From: Artemisia argyi | Lineage: Eukaryota > Streptophyta > Magnoliopsida > Asterales > Asteraceae | DNA length: 64,000 nucleotides | Direction: 5' to 3' | Assembly: GCA_030686995.1 (NCBI GenBank) | Contig: CM060691.1 | Coordinates: 86,239,055 to 86,303,054, forward strand | Shown here: positions 35,801-49,200 of the stretch, in pieces | How positions within the stretch are numbered: position 1 is the first letter of the stretch | How the letters are laid out: each line of letters begins with the position of its first letter | The notes under the pieces: generated by a model | What the model was told of the DNA's origin: nothing | Databases searched by the model: none | The model's input: the letters and a program-made list of their open reading frames with translations, nothing else | Made by a program: the position numbers and the translations under genes

Positions 35801-37084
35801 TTGAAAAATTTGAAAAATTTAGAACAACTTTGCTTTGGTCTTCACACTTGCTTTACCGGTGTAAAACAAAAGTGTAGAGTTTGGAAAAATTTGTTTCTCA
35901 CCATTTTGAATCCTTTTACCAGTTTAACCTTTAAACACATTTTGCCCTTTGACCTCAAAATATGTTCCATAAGAAACATTTTGTCGAATGTTGAAATTTT
36001 GACTTTCAATGGGATGACATGTACTTGCACACAGAGAAAATGCATAAGGCACAAACAAGTATACAGATGAATCAAGAAACTCATTCTAAATCTACCAAAA
36101 TGCTCAGAATTCTCAAATTAACACACAAGATCACAGATTAATTCATTCTATCACTCGAGATTTTCCAATTATTGTCATGGTTTGGGGTCATGAATTGAGA
36201 CTTTGCACGCATGTTAGCATCAAAAATGCAAGAATATTGTACAAACAAACGCCCTAGTAGTAGCAGCAAAGACATCGACATCTTAAACCCTAAATCACAT
36301 GATTACAAACCTATGTTGTTTCTAATCGTGCAAACACACCAATCGAGCATTCTTTAGTGTTCTCTAAAGCTATATGAAGTGATTAATTAGACTAAACACA
36401 TAAAAGAAAATGCCCCGATCGATAATTACTTGAACCCTAGTTTCTGATTATGCCTTTTTGACTGTTGAAAACATTTGAAACATTTAGGGAACGATTAGAT
36501 AACAACAATGAAGAAATCAGAAACTCACAATCGAAAAGAAACGAGGATAAAACATCGTTAGTCTGATTTGTTGAGGTTTTAATCATGGGTGCAACTTTTG
36601 AGAATATTTAAGAAACTTTTATTAGAGCCCGTTTTATTTTCCATGCAAGATCATTTTTCCTAAGTTTAAGACATTTATGAATCTTTACTCATTAAAGGTT
36701 AATTACTTTTCCATTTGAAGTCCAAACAAGGTCAACTTGGAATCATTGCAAAAAAAAAAAATTTTCTTTTCTCCCCCTCGAATTAGCATATATTTTGTGA
36801 AACCTTTTTGCACTTTTAATTTGAGAGATCGTAGAACCTTTTTGAAAAATGAGTTTAAATCCGAATGATGATGAAACTTTTTTATCCTTGATGAATAAAA
36901 ATGAGGTGTCCAAACTTCATGATATTGTGAAAAGTTTTCTCCCCCTCAAAACATGTTCCATTTTGACAGAGAAAAGAAAAATTGGTTTAAATGGAGGAAC
37001 ATAGTTTTGAAGATTTGAAGTTTGTACACAAAGAAAGAAGATTCTTATTGTAGAAAAAGTATTTACTGAAAGACTTTGATGTTT
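32850..37084 (-). other. Long 3' region of D with polypurine-hairpin array
   Basis: About 4.2 kb with no convincing protein. CTCCCCCTCAA-type blocks lie near 34741, 34872, 35117, 35441, 36771 and 36940, and each is one arm of a hairpin (see findings). Two larger inverted repeats share a stem word: 34919-34934 with 34957-34972 (15 of 16), and CTTGAGCAGAAT at 35481-35492 with 35537-35548 (perfect). Blocks containing 'cactgaagcgtac' or 'cactga(t/a)...gtgcacaag' recur near 35008, 35055 and 35375. Two 'ttcgagacacgcttac' words lie near 34410 and 34520. Confidence 0.7.
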
Positions 37085-37500
37085 GACTCTTCTTAGGTTT
37101 TAAGAAAATTTTGCAAATCATCTGGAGTCAAACACCGCATACCAATATGGTGAACTAAATTAACAAACCTTGAAGGAGGTAATGCCTTTGTAAACAAGTC
37201 CGCCAACTGGTATTTAGTACCCACAAACTCTAATTCAATTATACCCTTATCGACATGCTCTGAGATGAAATGGTAGCGGAGAGCACTTTTTTGGAATGAT
37301 GAATGGTGTTGCAAGAGATTGCAAAAAGCCCACTTTGAGTCGCAGTACATTGAGATCTAGTCAAATACACGGCCGTAGTCCGTGAGCTAAGTTCTCATCC
37401 GAATAACTTGAGCACAGACAGCAGACATGGCTACATACTAAGCTTTTGTTGATGACAGTGATTTACAATCCTGCTTCATTGACTGTATCCCTTTGTAACT
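37085..37500 (-). pseudogene. Ty1/copia RNase H remnant of D
   Basis: Reads as the C-terminal half of copia RNase H: SLSSTKA, YVAMSA, LTDYGRVFD, then MYCDSKWAFCNLLQHHSSFQ, HFISEHVDKGIIELEFV and QLADLFTKALPPSRF, ending 37093. These correspond to the conserved blocks around the active-site Asp of D-S/N-K and the QLAD(I/L)xTK motif. In-frame stops occur near 37355 and 37440 and at the upstream edge, and the RT domain that should precede is gone. Confidence 0.85.
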
Positions 37501-38260
37501 AAAGAAGATTTGTTGCGAATCAATGTGCCTTCTGCGTGCAGCTTGTTTTCCAAATCCATTTAAATCCAATGTTGTGTCGAAGGGTGATAATGGTAATTAT
37601 CTCGCATGTGAGCAGGATCCAAATTACGTGTAGACGACTCAGTAATGTCAGGAATGAGTTGAGCCGATGAAAACGGTTTAAAGAACGCCTCAGGGTCATG
37701 CTCTGCGGTTTGTGGAACTGATATAGGTATGGAGTCTTCAGCTGATTGTCGTGAGTTGGACCCGGTTTGTTCTGTGGTTGTTGGAGATGCAATTGGAGGA
37801 CCGTCTCTCCCAACAGTTGTTGTTGTTTGTTGAGGTGAATCAGGTACTTGATGGTGATCAAGATGTGCAGCGGAAATTGGTGAGACCTTAGAAAGACGGT
37901 TTTCAATCGAATCATCAAACAATGGAGCAAACAAGGTTTCCAATTCTTTGCGATTGAGAGGCAATGGTTCAGCCGAAGAGTCCGGAAAGTTAAGACGGTT
38001 GTATGCGGGTCCTAAGCTGTTGTGCTCAAAAGCCATTGCTGAAGTGCTTTTAAACGGTTGGTTGCGGGTCCTAAGCTGTTGTGCTCAGAAGCCATTGCTG
38101 AAGTGCTTTTAAACAGTTGGTTGCGGGTCCTAAGCTGTTGTGCTCAGAAGCCAATGCTGAAGTGCTTTAAACAGTTGATTACGGGTCCTAAGTTGTTGTG
38201 CTCAGAAACCATTCCATTAAGCTCGGGTCCGAAACTGAGTTGTTCCGAAGCCATTCCTGT
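37501..38260 (-). pseudogene. Copia integrase-RT linker remnant with a 61-bp tandem repeat
   Basis: The 158-codon frame 38036-37560 starts MAFEHNSLGPAYNRLNF, then ELETLFAPLFDD, a P/Q/T-rich stretch and NLDPAHM near the end. This order is that of the linker between the integrase C-terminus and RT in copia polyproteins of this group. At its upstream end the DNA for 'SEHNSLGP' is repeated about 3.5 times (roughly 37990-38230, period 61-62 bp). The period is not a multiple of three, so successive copies change frame. Confidence 0.65.
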
Positions 38261-38335
38261 TGAATCTGCATAGAAAGAAAGAAGAGACAAGAAAACAGAG
38301 AACAAGGATTCCCAAGAGTAAATGGGTTCCAGATG

Positions 38336-41123
38336 TTAGAAGCATAAAGATGTAGTGTCAATTATCTTCTTGACACTCGAACATACAATACCGATGGTTT
38401 TCATTCTAGTCTCAGAGGTAGAAGTTGTGGAGATCACATTAGTTTTGGTGCAAATGTCTAAAATCTTTCCTGTAGGAATCCACCTAAGACCAATTGATTT
38501 GAAAATTCTACCCGTGGGTACCCGCCTAGTGTTAGATCTAGGAGATGTTTTCCTTTTAGATGCAGTTGAATGAAATGTGGGTGCATCACTTCTTAGAGAA
38601 AACCTACGTCCTATGTTGATCCACTTCTTAGGTTTCTGACTTATGACTTTTGGTTCAACGGGTTTGTTTGTCTTAGTCGATTGAGCCTTTTCAAGTGAAT
38701 TTCCTTTTTGAAGATATTTTAAAGCACAAACAACATGATTATTTACGCAACTACTCTTAGATGCTAGCCAATTCCTATTATTTTGTTGAGAACTCCTAGG
38801 TTTTGGTGTGCTACTACAAGCAGTGTCCTGTACTACAGTGGAAGGCATCATATGAGGTTTAGAACCTAGAATTCCATCCTTTTGAAGTAGCGCCTTTTTC
38901 CTAGCCTTTTCTAGATCATAGTTCTTGTACATGTCATATGTGTCATAAGACTCTTTACTTTTAATCCTCGTTTTAGACACTGTGGTAGAACTAATCCTAG
39001 ATGAGCCAGGTATAATCACGTGTTGAGATTTAGCAGACACAGATGCAGTTTCCTTTGGCCAAGAATGTGGAGTGACTGGTTTTGTCAAATTGTTATTCTC
39101 AGCAACTTGGGAGGCAAACCAAGATTTTGAAAATTTAGGTCGTTCAAATTTAAATGCAGTTGGTTGTCTAACTACTGCTTGTTTTCTGATTGTTTGAGAA
39201 GGCGGTTTCCCCAAGATTGATGGTTTTGCAAACTTAGTATCCACACTCTGACCAGTCAGTCTTCTTAATTTGTTTTGCAATGCAGCATGTGCAAACACCT
39301 TTACTTGAATTTGACCTTTTAAAAGCTCATTTTCTTTAACTAATGTATCCACACGTTTTCTTTGTTCATTCAAAAATTGACCATTGTTGCCCAAATTTAT
39401 AGATTCGTTTTGCATTTGAAGTTCAAGTGAGATGCAATGTGCCTCTAGTTTTGAAAAATCTTTATGACACTGGGCAATGGTCTTTTTGAGAAGAAGGTTT
39501 TCAGACTCAAGAGTTTGGTATGATGTTTCAGTAATTGGATTATCAGGTAGGGACTCAGACTCAGAACGTTTGTCAAGACATTGAACAGCATTCTGGTCAA
39601 CCTCTCCTTCATTACTGAAGTTAGGTTGCTCAGATTGTTGTTTCTCATTAGCAGGCATAATGTGATCAACAGTAGATTGTACCTCATCCATGTGCTCTTT
39701 GTCAAAGTAGGGTTCTGTGTCATAGATGGGTATGACATCTTCCTCATCCATCTGTTCTTTGTCAAAGCTGGGCTCTGAGTCGTAGAAGGGTATGATCTCT
39801 GCACAGTCTGCATCTGTATCATTCCCCAATCTGCTGTTGTCATCCTGCACTTCTGATTTTGTCCCATTGTAATCCATGAAAACCAAATTAGCTTCCAACA
39901 CATCAACCATATTAGATTGCTCTTCTTGAATCTGCAACTTCTGTTCATTCATTCTTTGGACATAATTTCTTCTGTGAAGAATTGCCTTCTCAATCGAATC
40001 CAAATCTCGTATCAATATGTCTTTGAAAGTTTCATCCTCGATTCGGGATTTGATGAACTGCTGAAACTGTTCCTTGATCATTCTGAAGGTGGCGTTGGAT
40101 TCATTCTCGTGAACTTCTTCTGATGCAAGCTGCTTTTCAAGTTGATTCACGTTTTCGAACATCATGTTCGTGAAAATGTCAAAGTCTTCTCCAAGGAGTG
40201 ATGGAAATGCCCGTTTGAATCCATACTCGGAACGAGTTCCTGCTAAGTCTTTGTTTGAGAGGACCTTAAGGTGTGACTTAAGTGATCTACATTGTTCCAT
40301 GCATCTCTTCACTAAATATGTCTCTAACTCATGCATCAGCGACCTTGATTGATACATTTTCTCTCCGTTTAATCTCACAATTAGATCTTCAGAATCATCA
40401 GAATCATGCTCTGGGCATGTATTATTCATGTGAGATTCCTGCATGTTTGCCATTAACATCACATCTGTTGTATCGGTTTCCAAATCTGCTGTATTGGATT
40501 CCAAATCTGCATATTCATCATCAGATGGAATATCTCCCATGTCACTTTGCAAAACCTCATTGAGATAACTCCCTTCAACTTCCATTTGACTAAGTGTGGC
40601 ATTGTATTCAACATTATCATCAAAGACTGGAGTTGAATCATAATCCTGAGCTTCCTCATCTGCAATATTTTCTGTATATGCCAAGAATGCCATGCTTGGT
40701 ACGATAAGATCTTCTTCATCATTAGTATCTTTCATTGTGTTTAAGCATTCAGAAGTTGAAGTTATATCGCCATTGCCTTTCTTGGAAGATACTTGACTAA
40801 TCTTCACTAGATTTTGCAGAAGAGATTGCACATTATTATGTAGTGTTGCAGGATGGTATTGAGGAATGAAGATAGGCTCAGGTGCATTCGGAGGATTGAA
40901 GAAGATTCCATTTGGAGTGTAGATTAATAATCCATGGTCAACAGCTGGAGATGGTGGAGCAGGGAGAATGGTCTTCAGTGGATACATTCTCAAACAAGAT
41001 ACAAGAATTTGCTTCATTCTGATGTGATGAAGTTCTTCTGTACGATGCATAGCTTCAAGATATTTCCACATTTCATCAGCACTGGCTTGAAAGTCCATAT
41101 TCATGTAAATTGAATTGGGAAGG
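38336..41123 (-). CDS. Gag of D, C-terminal part
   Basis: About 929 uninterrupted codons from the C insertion to the stop at 38336. It begins LALPNSIYMNMDFQASADEM with a gag-like ADEMWKYLEAMHRTEE helix and is followed by long acidic, coiled-coil-forming stretches (two FYDSEPSFDKEQMDEE-like repeats). Basic C-terminal blocks TKFAKPSILGKP, RQPTAFKFERPKFSKSWFAS and two KWI/RWIPTG words follow. The same motifs end the D' gag at 3887. It joins in frame to 49532-50077 once C and one GCTAA copy are left out, giving a protein of about 1,110 residues, large for a copia gag. No CCHC knuckle is visible. The residues before the insertion site in the open frame come from the C LTR and are not part of the protein. 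Confidence 0.75.
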
Positions 41124-41128
41124 GCTAA

Positions 41129-44100
41129 TGTCACACCCCCAAAATCGGGTCCAGCGGAAGCATACATGTAGCTGGGGTGTAACTCAATTGATATCACAAC
41201 ACTAGTACAAAAATGGTTTGCACTTGAATCATTTAAAATAAAATAGTTAAATCAAATTGTTAAATTTACATTGTTAAAAGTAATGCGGAAGTAGGCCCTT
41301 AAAATAGTTTAAAACGGTCCCCAAATGATTAAATCAGAGTCTTCTATGACCATGCCATGCCCTGCCAAAACCTCCAGTAGTGTGCCATAGCTTAAAACCT
41401 GAAAATACATGCTAAAGTGTCAACACAATGGTTGGTGAGTTCATAGAGTCTTGTGAAAAAGAATGTAATGCATTGAAATGAAGATTTCCCAGCAAAGGCA
41501 TCGTAAATCCACTCAGTTCCAAGTCCCGCCATAAGAGACTTGTAACCTGTGTGTTTACAACCCACTGCCAAATGTAATATGTTTGTAATAAATCAGTCAT
41601 AAGATTGTTGCAAAGACATAGTAATTCTGTAGTAATAGTGGTGGAAAAGTATCGTAATTCCATAAGTAATTTTTGTATGCACAATAGCCACAAGTATAAA
41701 GTGAACCGACATAAATGTCAAAAATGCTACATTGTCCCTTAAGCTCATGACCCCGAAGCTAGACTTTGTAATGCCCCAACAGAGTGTTTACCAGACACTC
41801 ACTTGATAAGACATGAAATGCATTCGTCCCGTTGGAGCAACCCAAACACGAATGGAGGCGTCACCCTCAATAGATCTATTCACTCACTCTCGCTTAGTAC
41901 TTGAAATTAATGGTCCATGATATTGAAAAGGGGACTTGTTATGAAGTGGTAGTAAGGCAACTTAAGCAATGTATCGAATTTGTAATACTTGGGCATGTAC
42001 AAAAATAGTTGTTGCAATGTATTCTCCCCCATGGGATTTGAAATCGTATAAAAGTATAACACGAGTATTTAAGCATGTATCTCCCCCAAAGAGTTTGTAA
42101 AGTAATTAAACCAGTAAAAGTGGGGCTATGACTCACCTTAACTGATGAAACTGTGATGAAATGAAATGAACACCAATGAACAATTAGCTGCCGCAACCCA
42201 ATATGATGGTACCATGAACATGTAATGAGCTGAAAAACAAGGCGCGCAAACTAGCCGCAACCTAATATGAATGATGAACGATCTACTTTAGATCATGAAA
42301 TGATGTTATGAATGTCCATGCACATGCTTCCTATACCACTCTACTCTTTGGAAAAACACTTGTTTTATCAAAATATATAATCCAAGAATTTGGAAAAATA
42401 TTGCTATTAGAAAATATAATAAGCTAGTTGTAATATATATATACACTTATATATATATATATATATCGTATGTTTCCATGTTAGCGTTGAAATCCTCGGG
42501 TTGTAATCCTTGTAATATCGCCTTGAAATGATGAAAACATTCTTGTAATAACTAATACTACATTAGTTATAAAGCTTGGTACTTAATATTATGTCTAGCT
42601 TATAAAAGTACTTCGTAGTTTTTGTGTCACTTTTTATTAAAAGCTGTCAAATATAAAATGGTTTTAGCCGATATTCAAACGTGAATATCTTTGTCGTTAC
42701 TTGTCCGTTTTACTTGTTCTTTATGTCCACGGTTACGTCTTAGTATGTAGTAATATATTTTGGAAAGCTTGGCTCCTCCGGGTTACGTCTAAAGCCTCTT
42801 TTTGTCCATTGAAAAACGTCCAACAGCAAACAAATTTCCAGAAAATACTTTTCGTCAACAATCTTGCAAAAATCATAACTTCTTCGTTATTAACTCTTTT
42901 TAATCCGTTCTTTCGCCTACGGATTCGTTTTTGAAAGTATTTTCTAAAAATTTTGCCAAAGTTTCCTTGGTGTTTACTGATTTTCCAGATTTTTACAAAA
43001 CGGGACAGCATGTCCTAAACATGTTCCAAATCAAGTTTTCAAGGTTTAAAACTAATTTCTACCATCACCAAACCTCTTGTAATCACCACATAGCTAATCT
43101 AATCCTACCATACACCTTCTCAAGGTGCCATGGACTCCTAACCAAGTTATTATAGCAAGGGGATTCATAACTAAAAAGTTAGGGTTTGTATGTTTCATTT
43201 TAGATAAAATAAAGGGTGGTATAGCTAGTTGTACATGGTTTTTAGCATGATACTCATGAAATACATGTAAATATAAGATGATCCATGTAAAAATAAAGTT
43301 GATAACTTACTTGATAAAATGAGATGATTAGATGATGATTATGCTTGGATTTCTTGTGTTTTTCTTGATTGATTCTTGATTAGACAAGTAAAAGGAACAA
43401 GTTTGGTGTTATAACTTATGAAAAATGATTACTTGATCTTGATATGGTGGTTTGGTCGTGGCTTAGGAGGAAGAACAAGAGAAAACTTCATTTTTGATTT
43501 ATAAAAATAAGTATCAAAGTGTTAAATGTGTTTAAGTATGAAATATCTAAATTCCATGGCATTTTGGTAAATAAAGGGACAAGTTGAAGTAACATTGGGA
43601 TGGGGGGGCTGCACATGTGTGAAAATTAGAAGAGTATGTAGTAAGCTTGGTGTTATATGGTTCACGGAGTCGGTTTTGGTTCCGTTAATCGCAAACCGTA
43701 AAGTTTTAAATCGTGAAACGTAACTCTGGGTATCGTAAAAATATGGAATATGAAATAATGACTAAACTTGTCAAAATAGAGTTATAAAAATGTTAAAATT
43801 ATGTTGGGTACAAGTATTGAGTGTTCGGGTGATTATTGTTTAGTTTTCACGAAAACCGTCGTAATATTCATAAGCTTACGTTATAAATAAAATAAATTTC
43901 CAAAATACTAGGTAAATGAATGTAATAACTTTTATGATGATAAAATGGATATAAAAATATGTCGGGACCATTGTGGGAATATTTAGATATATTCGTCGTG
44001 TATAAACCGGGTGTTAACGTTTACTATAAATATTTATACGTAAAAACGCTAAATGTACTGAATATAGAAATTTGAAAATCCTAAGAGTGGTATAACATGA

Positions 44101-44424
44101 AAATGCTGTTATGATGATATGCAGACTATCTCCAGTCCGTATGCAGTGTTCTTAACACTAATGAAATGAATTCGCACCTAAACCAATCCGGTTACGCGAA
44201 TTTGAATACCCGTAAACTAAATTTACGATGAAATGAGTAATGCATGTGAATGATGAAATCTTTTCCCGCAATGAATAGTGTTTAGTGAATAGTAAAATTT
44301 TTGAATGCTTCTCGGAATGTCAAACTGACACCAAAAATGATGAATAGTAAACTGATGAATAGTGTTTTGATGAATAGTGTTTTTCCAAAGTTCGGGAAAT
44401 GACCTGAAATGGTGAGTTGTGACA
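41129..44424 (-). repeat. 3' LTR of C
   Basis: Nearly identical to 46233-49526; every short ORF in one copy recurs in the other. The LTR ends in a cluster of gatgaatagtg words (44335-44385). No gene is supported inside. Confidence 0.92.
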
Positions 44425-46232
44425 GTCTTCCCCTCTAAAAGGAACTTCGTCCCGAAGTTCAGTTTATGTTGGTTTCTAAAAACATATTGGTGAAAAGTGA
44501 TGATATTCGAGAATTCCAGCGAACTCTAACGATAGGAATTCGACTTTGCTTCAATTGTTCGACCTAACTGTCCATGATTTCTAGTTGTTCTCTTGCAAGG
44601 TTTATGTTTGACTTTGGGTTGGATTCCTTTCCAAATGGAATTATGAGTGACTAATCTGAAAAGATGATAATACATGGTTGTGTAGTCCTGTTGTTCTCTA
44701 ACAAGGCTCAAGTCTGACGGCCACTAGGCCTACTCTGTTTGAAATATTACATGGTCCAGTGTATATCTCGAGTTTAACTTTCCAAGTTTTCTGAATGGTA
44801 TCATGCCTTTCCTAGGCAGAACTTTCTGTATAACTCTGCTTACCAACTTGTAGTTTTAATGGTTTACCAAAGATCGATGTTTAAAATTTCCTAACAATTC
44901 AATAGTTTTGTAAAGGATTAACCAAAAAGGAATTTGTTTATCAAAATAAGTGCCTTAGAAAAGTATTTCTTACAAGATATATGTTTTGTATAACTGTAGT
45001 TTGGAGAAAAATCCATTTAAAAGTGAAAGTATTAAGAGGATAAAATAGTCAGGTATGTATGTCTGCACAAAGGCATAGGTGTCTAACAGGTTTGGATAAA
45101 GTCTATTGGTGAGGACATGTTCAATCTATAGTCTCGGTTAAGAGGTTGAATTTATCTCTATGGTGTTGCTTAGTGAGCACTCGTATCGAAAATAAACCTG
45201 TAATTCAGTCAAGCCAATACTTTTTAGATGGTGGAATTTTTTGCGATCAGGCCAGTGATAGGGGTTCGAATTGTTTTGTGATATCCTGAGATTTATGTTA
45301 AGTTTTGAACGGTCTTAATGTACCGAGAGATTCTCCTTATAGATGGTATGGAAAGTCTTTCCTAGGGAAGTCATTGATAATATCCACTTAATCAATATAG
45401 GGAGTAGTGAGTGATAAGTGGCATAGGAATCCATAAAGTGTCAGCTAATTCCTTGTATATATGGGGATGGGGAAAGGAAATGATAGTGATGGTGAGAAGG
45501 GAAGAGACTGTGACAACTGCGACAAAATGATATTGTGATAAAAGAAAATACCGTGATGTAAGTGTATAATGCATAGACGTGAATGTTCATGAGATGAAAT
45601 GATCAATTGACATGCTTCCAATCGGTGATCCACGAAGTGATAAAAAGTATGAATGTTCTGACAACGAGGGTATACACACACATGCATGAAACATTTGGAA
45701 AATGAGTAAAGGATTCAATCCAGACAGAATTTTATTATAACTATTCTCAGTGTTGCAAACTTCATCTCTGAGTCAGACATAGGTGGTCAGCCTATATCTC
45801 ACTATCCCGGGTTGAATATAGATGACCAGTCTATATTCCACCGAGGTTCCATGAATTTTGAAATACTCAGCTCAGTCATACTAAGACTATGTCCTTCACA
45901 AATACCAAGACGTTCTGAAAGACAAAAGCAAATGACCAAACTCGAGGTCAAATGATGAAACTATGCAAGGAAAAACATAATGCGGTGACATATATAATAC
46001 GTGAACATGCTTATATGAAAGACAATTATAGTAATCAACTATAATAAATGCATATATTATATCAGATAATGAGACACAAATCTCATTACCTATGTCAGCA
46101 ACTAACCACAAATGAGGCTTCAGCTTGGCAGGCAGGCACGTGACGGTCATAGGGTTAAGTTTTCTTGAAAGTAGCTATAGTCTAGGTTTTAAAAACACTT
46201 AGTTCGCTATAGCCAAAGCTCTGGTACCAATC
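44425..46232 (-). other. Interior of C, non-coding
   Basis: Begins (plus-strand left) with the polypurine tract complement gtcttcccctctaaaagg. GAACTTCG (44442-44449) and CGAAGTTC (44453-44460) form a perfect stem with a 3-nt loop. It ends with the primer-site complement gctctggtacc. Short ORFs have no domain. Confidence 0.8.
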
Positions 46233-49200
46233 TGTCACACCCCCAAAATCGGGTCCAGCGGAAGCATACATGTAGCTGGGGTGTAACTCAATTGATATCA
46301 CAACACTAGTACAAAAATGGTTTGCACTTGAATCATTTAAAATAAAATAGTTAAATCAAATTGTTAAATTTACATTGTTAAAAGTAATGCGGAAGTAGGC
46401 CCTTAAAATAGTTTAAAACGGTCCCCAAATGATTAAATCAGAGTCTTCTATGACCATGCCATGCCCTGCCAAAACCTCCAGTAGTGTGCCATAGCTTAAA
46501 ACCTGAAAATACATGCTAAAGTGTCAACACAATGGTTGGTGAGTTCATAGAGTCTTGTGAAAAAGAATGTAATGCATTGAAATGAAGATTTCCCAGCAAA
46601 GGCATCGTAAATCCACTCAGTTCCAAGTCCCGCCATAAGAGACTTGTAACCTGTGTGTTTACAACCCACTGCCAAATGTAATATGTTTGTAATAAATCAG
46701 TCATAAGATTGTTGCAAAGACATAGTAATTCTGTAGTAATAGTGGTGGAAAAGTATCGTAATTCCATAAGTAATTTTTGTATGCACAATAGCCACAAGTA
46801 TAAAGTGAACCGACATAAATGTCAAAAATGCTACATTGTCCCTTAAGCTCATGACCCCGAAGCTAGACTTTGTAATGCCCCAACAGAGTGTTTACCAGAC
46901 ACTCACTTGATAAGACATGAAATGCATTCGTCCCGTTGGAGCAACCCAAACACGAATGGAGGCGTCACCCTCAATAGATCTATTCACTCACTCTCGCTTA
47001 GTACTTGAAATTAACGGTCCATGATATTGAAAAGGGGACTTGTTATGAAGTGGTAGTAAGGCAACTTAAGCAATGTATCGAATTTGTAATACTTGGGCAT
47101 GTACAAAAATAGTTGTTGCAATGTATTCTCCCCCATGGGATTTGAAATCGTATAAAAGTATAACACGAGTATTTAAGCATGTATCTCCCCCAAAGAGTTT
47201 GTAAAGTAATTAAACCAGTAAAAGTGGGGCTATGACTCACCTTAACTGATGAAACTGTGATGAAATGAAATGAACACCAATGAACAATTAGCTGCCGCAA
47301 CCCAATATGATGGTACCATGAACATGTAATGAGCTGAAAAACAAGGCGCGCAAACTAGCCGCAACCTAATATGAATGATGAACGATCTACTTTAGATCAT
47401 GAAATGATGTTATGAATGTCCATGCACATGCTTCCTATACCACTCTACTCTTTGGAAAAACACTTGTTTTATCAAAATATATAATCCAAGAATTTGGAAA
47501 AATATTGCTATTAGAAAATATAATAAGCTAGTTGTAATATATATATATACACTTATATATATATATATCGTATGTTTCCATGTTAGCGTTGAAATCCTCG
47601 GGTTGTAATCCTTGTAATATCGCCTTGAAATGATGAAAACATTCTTGTAATAACTAATACTACATTAGTTATAAAGCTTGGTACTTAATATTATGTCTAG
47701 CTTATAAAAGTACTTCGTAGTTTTTGTGTCACTTTTTATTAAAAGCTGTCAAATATAAAATGGTTTTAGCCGATATTCAAACGTGAATATCTTTGTCGTT
47801 ACTTGTCCGTTTTACTTGTTCTTTATGTCCACGGTTACGTCTTAGTATGTAGTAATATATTTTGGAAAGCTTGGCTCCTCCGGGTTACGTCTAAAGCCTC
47901 TTTTTGTCCATTGAAAAACGTCCAACAGCAAACAAATTTCCAGAAAATACTTTTCGTCAACAATCTTGCAAAAATCATAACTTCTTCGTTATTAACTCTT
48001 TTTAATCCGTTCTTTCGCCTACGGATTCGTTTTTGAAAGTATTTTCTAAAAATTTTGCCAAAGTTTCCTTGGTGTTTACTGATTTTCCAGATTTTTACAA
48101 AACGGGACAGCATGTCCTAAACATGTTCCAAATCAAGTTTTCAAGGTTTAAAACTAATTTCTACCATCACCAAACCTCTTGTAATCACCACATAGCTAAT
48201 CTAATCCTACCATACACCTTCTCAAGGTGCCATGGACTCCTAACCAAGTTATTATAGCAAGGGGATTCATAACTAAAAAGTTAGGGTTTGTATGTTTCAT
48301 TTTAGATAAAATAAAGGGTGGTATAGCTAGTTGTACATGGTTTTTAGCATGATACTCATGAAATACATGTAAATATAAGATGATCCATGTAAAAATAAAG
48401 TTGATAACTTACTTGATAAAATGAGATGATTAGATGATGATTATGCTTGGATTTCTTGTGTTTTTCTTGATTGATTCTTGATTAGACAAGTAAAAGGAAC
48501 AAGTTTGGTGTTATAACTTATGAAAAATGATTACTTGATCTTGATATGGTGGTTTGGTCGTGGCTTAGGAGGAAGAACAAGAGAAAACTTCATTTTTGAT
48601 TTATAAAAATAAGTATCAAAGTGTTAAATGTGTTTAAGTATGAAATATCTAAATTCCATGGCATTTTGGTAAATAAAGGGACAAGTTGAAGTAACATTGG
48701 GATGGGGGGGCTGCACATGTGTGAAAATTAGAAGAGTATGTAGTAAGCTTGGTGTTATATGGTTCACGGAGTCGGTTTTGGTTCCGTTAATCGCAAACCG
48801 TAAAGTTTTAAATCGTGAAACGTAACTCTGGGTATCGTAAAAATATGGAATATGAAATAATGACTAAACTTGTCAAAATAGAGTTATAAAAATGTTAAAA
48901 TTATGTTGGGTACAAGTATTGAGTGTTCGGGTGATTATTGTTTAGTTTTCACGAAAACCGTCGTAATATTCATAAGCTTACGTTATAAATAAAATAAATT
49001 TCCAAAATACTGGGTAAATGAATGTAATAACTTTTATGATGATAAAATGGATATAAAAATATGTCGGGACCATTGTGGGAATATTTAGATATATTCGTCG
49101 TGTATAAACCGGGTGTTAACGTTTACTATAAATATTTATACGTAAAAACGTTAAATGTACTGAATATAGAAATTTGAAAATCCTAAGAGTGGTATAACAT

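Noticed and set aside
41412..48257. Sets of identical ORFs in two places (such as 41412-41693 and 46516-46797)
   Set aside because: They are the same stretches of the two C LTRs; no domain or codon signal supports them as genes.
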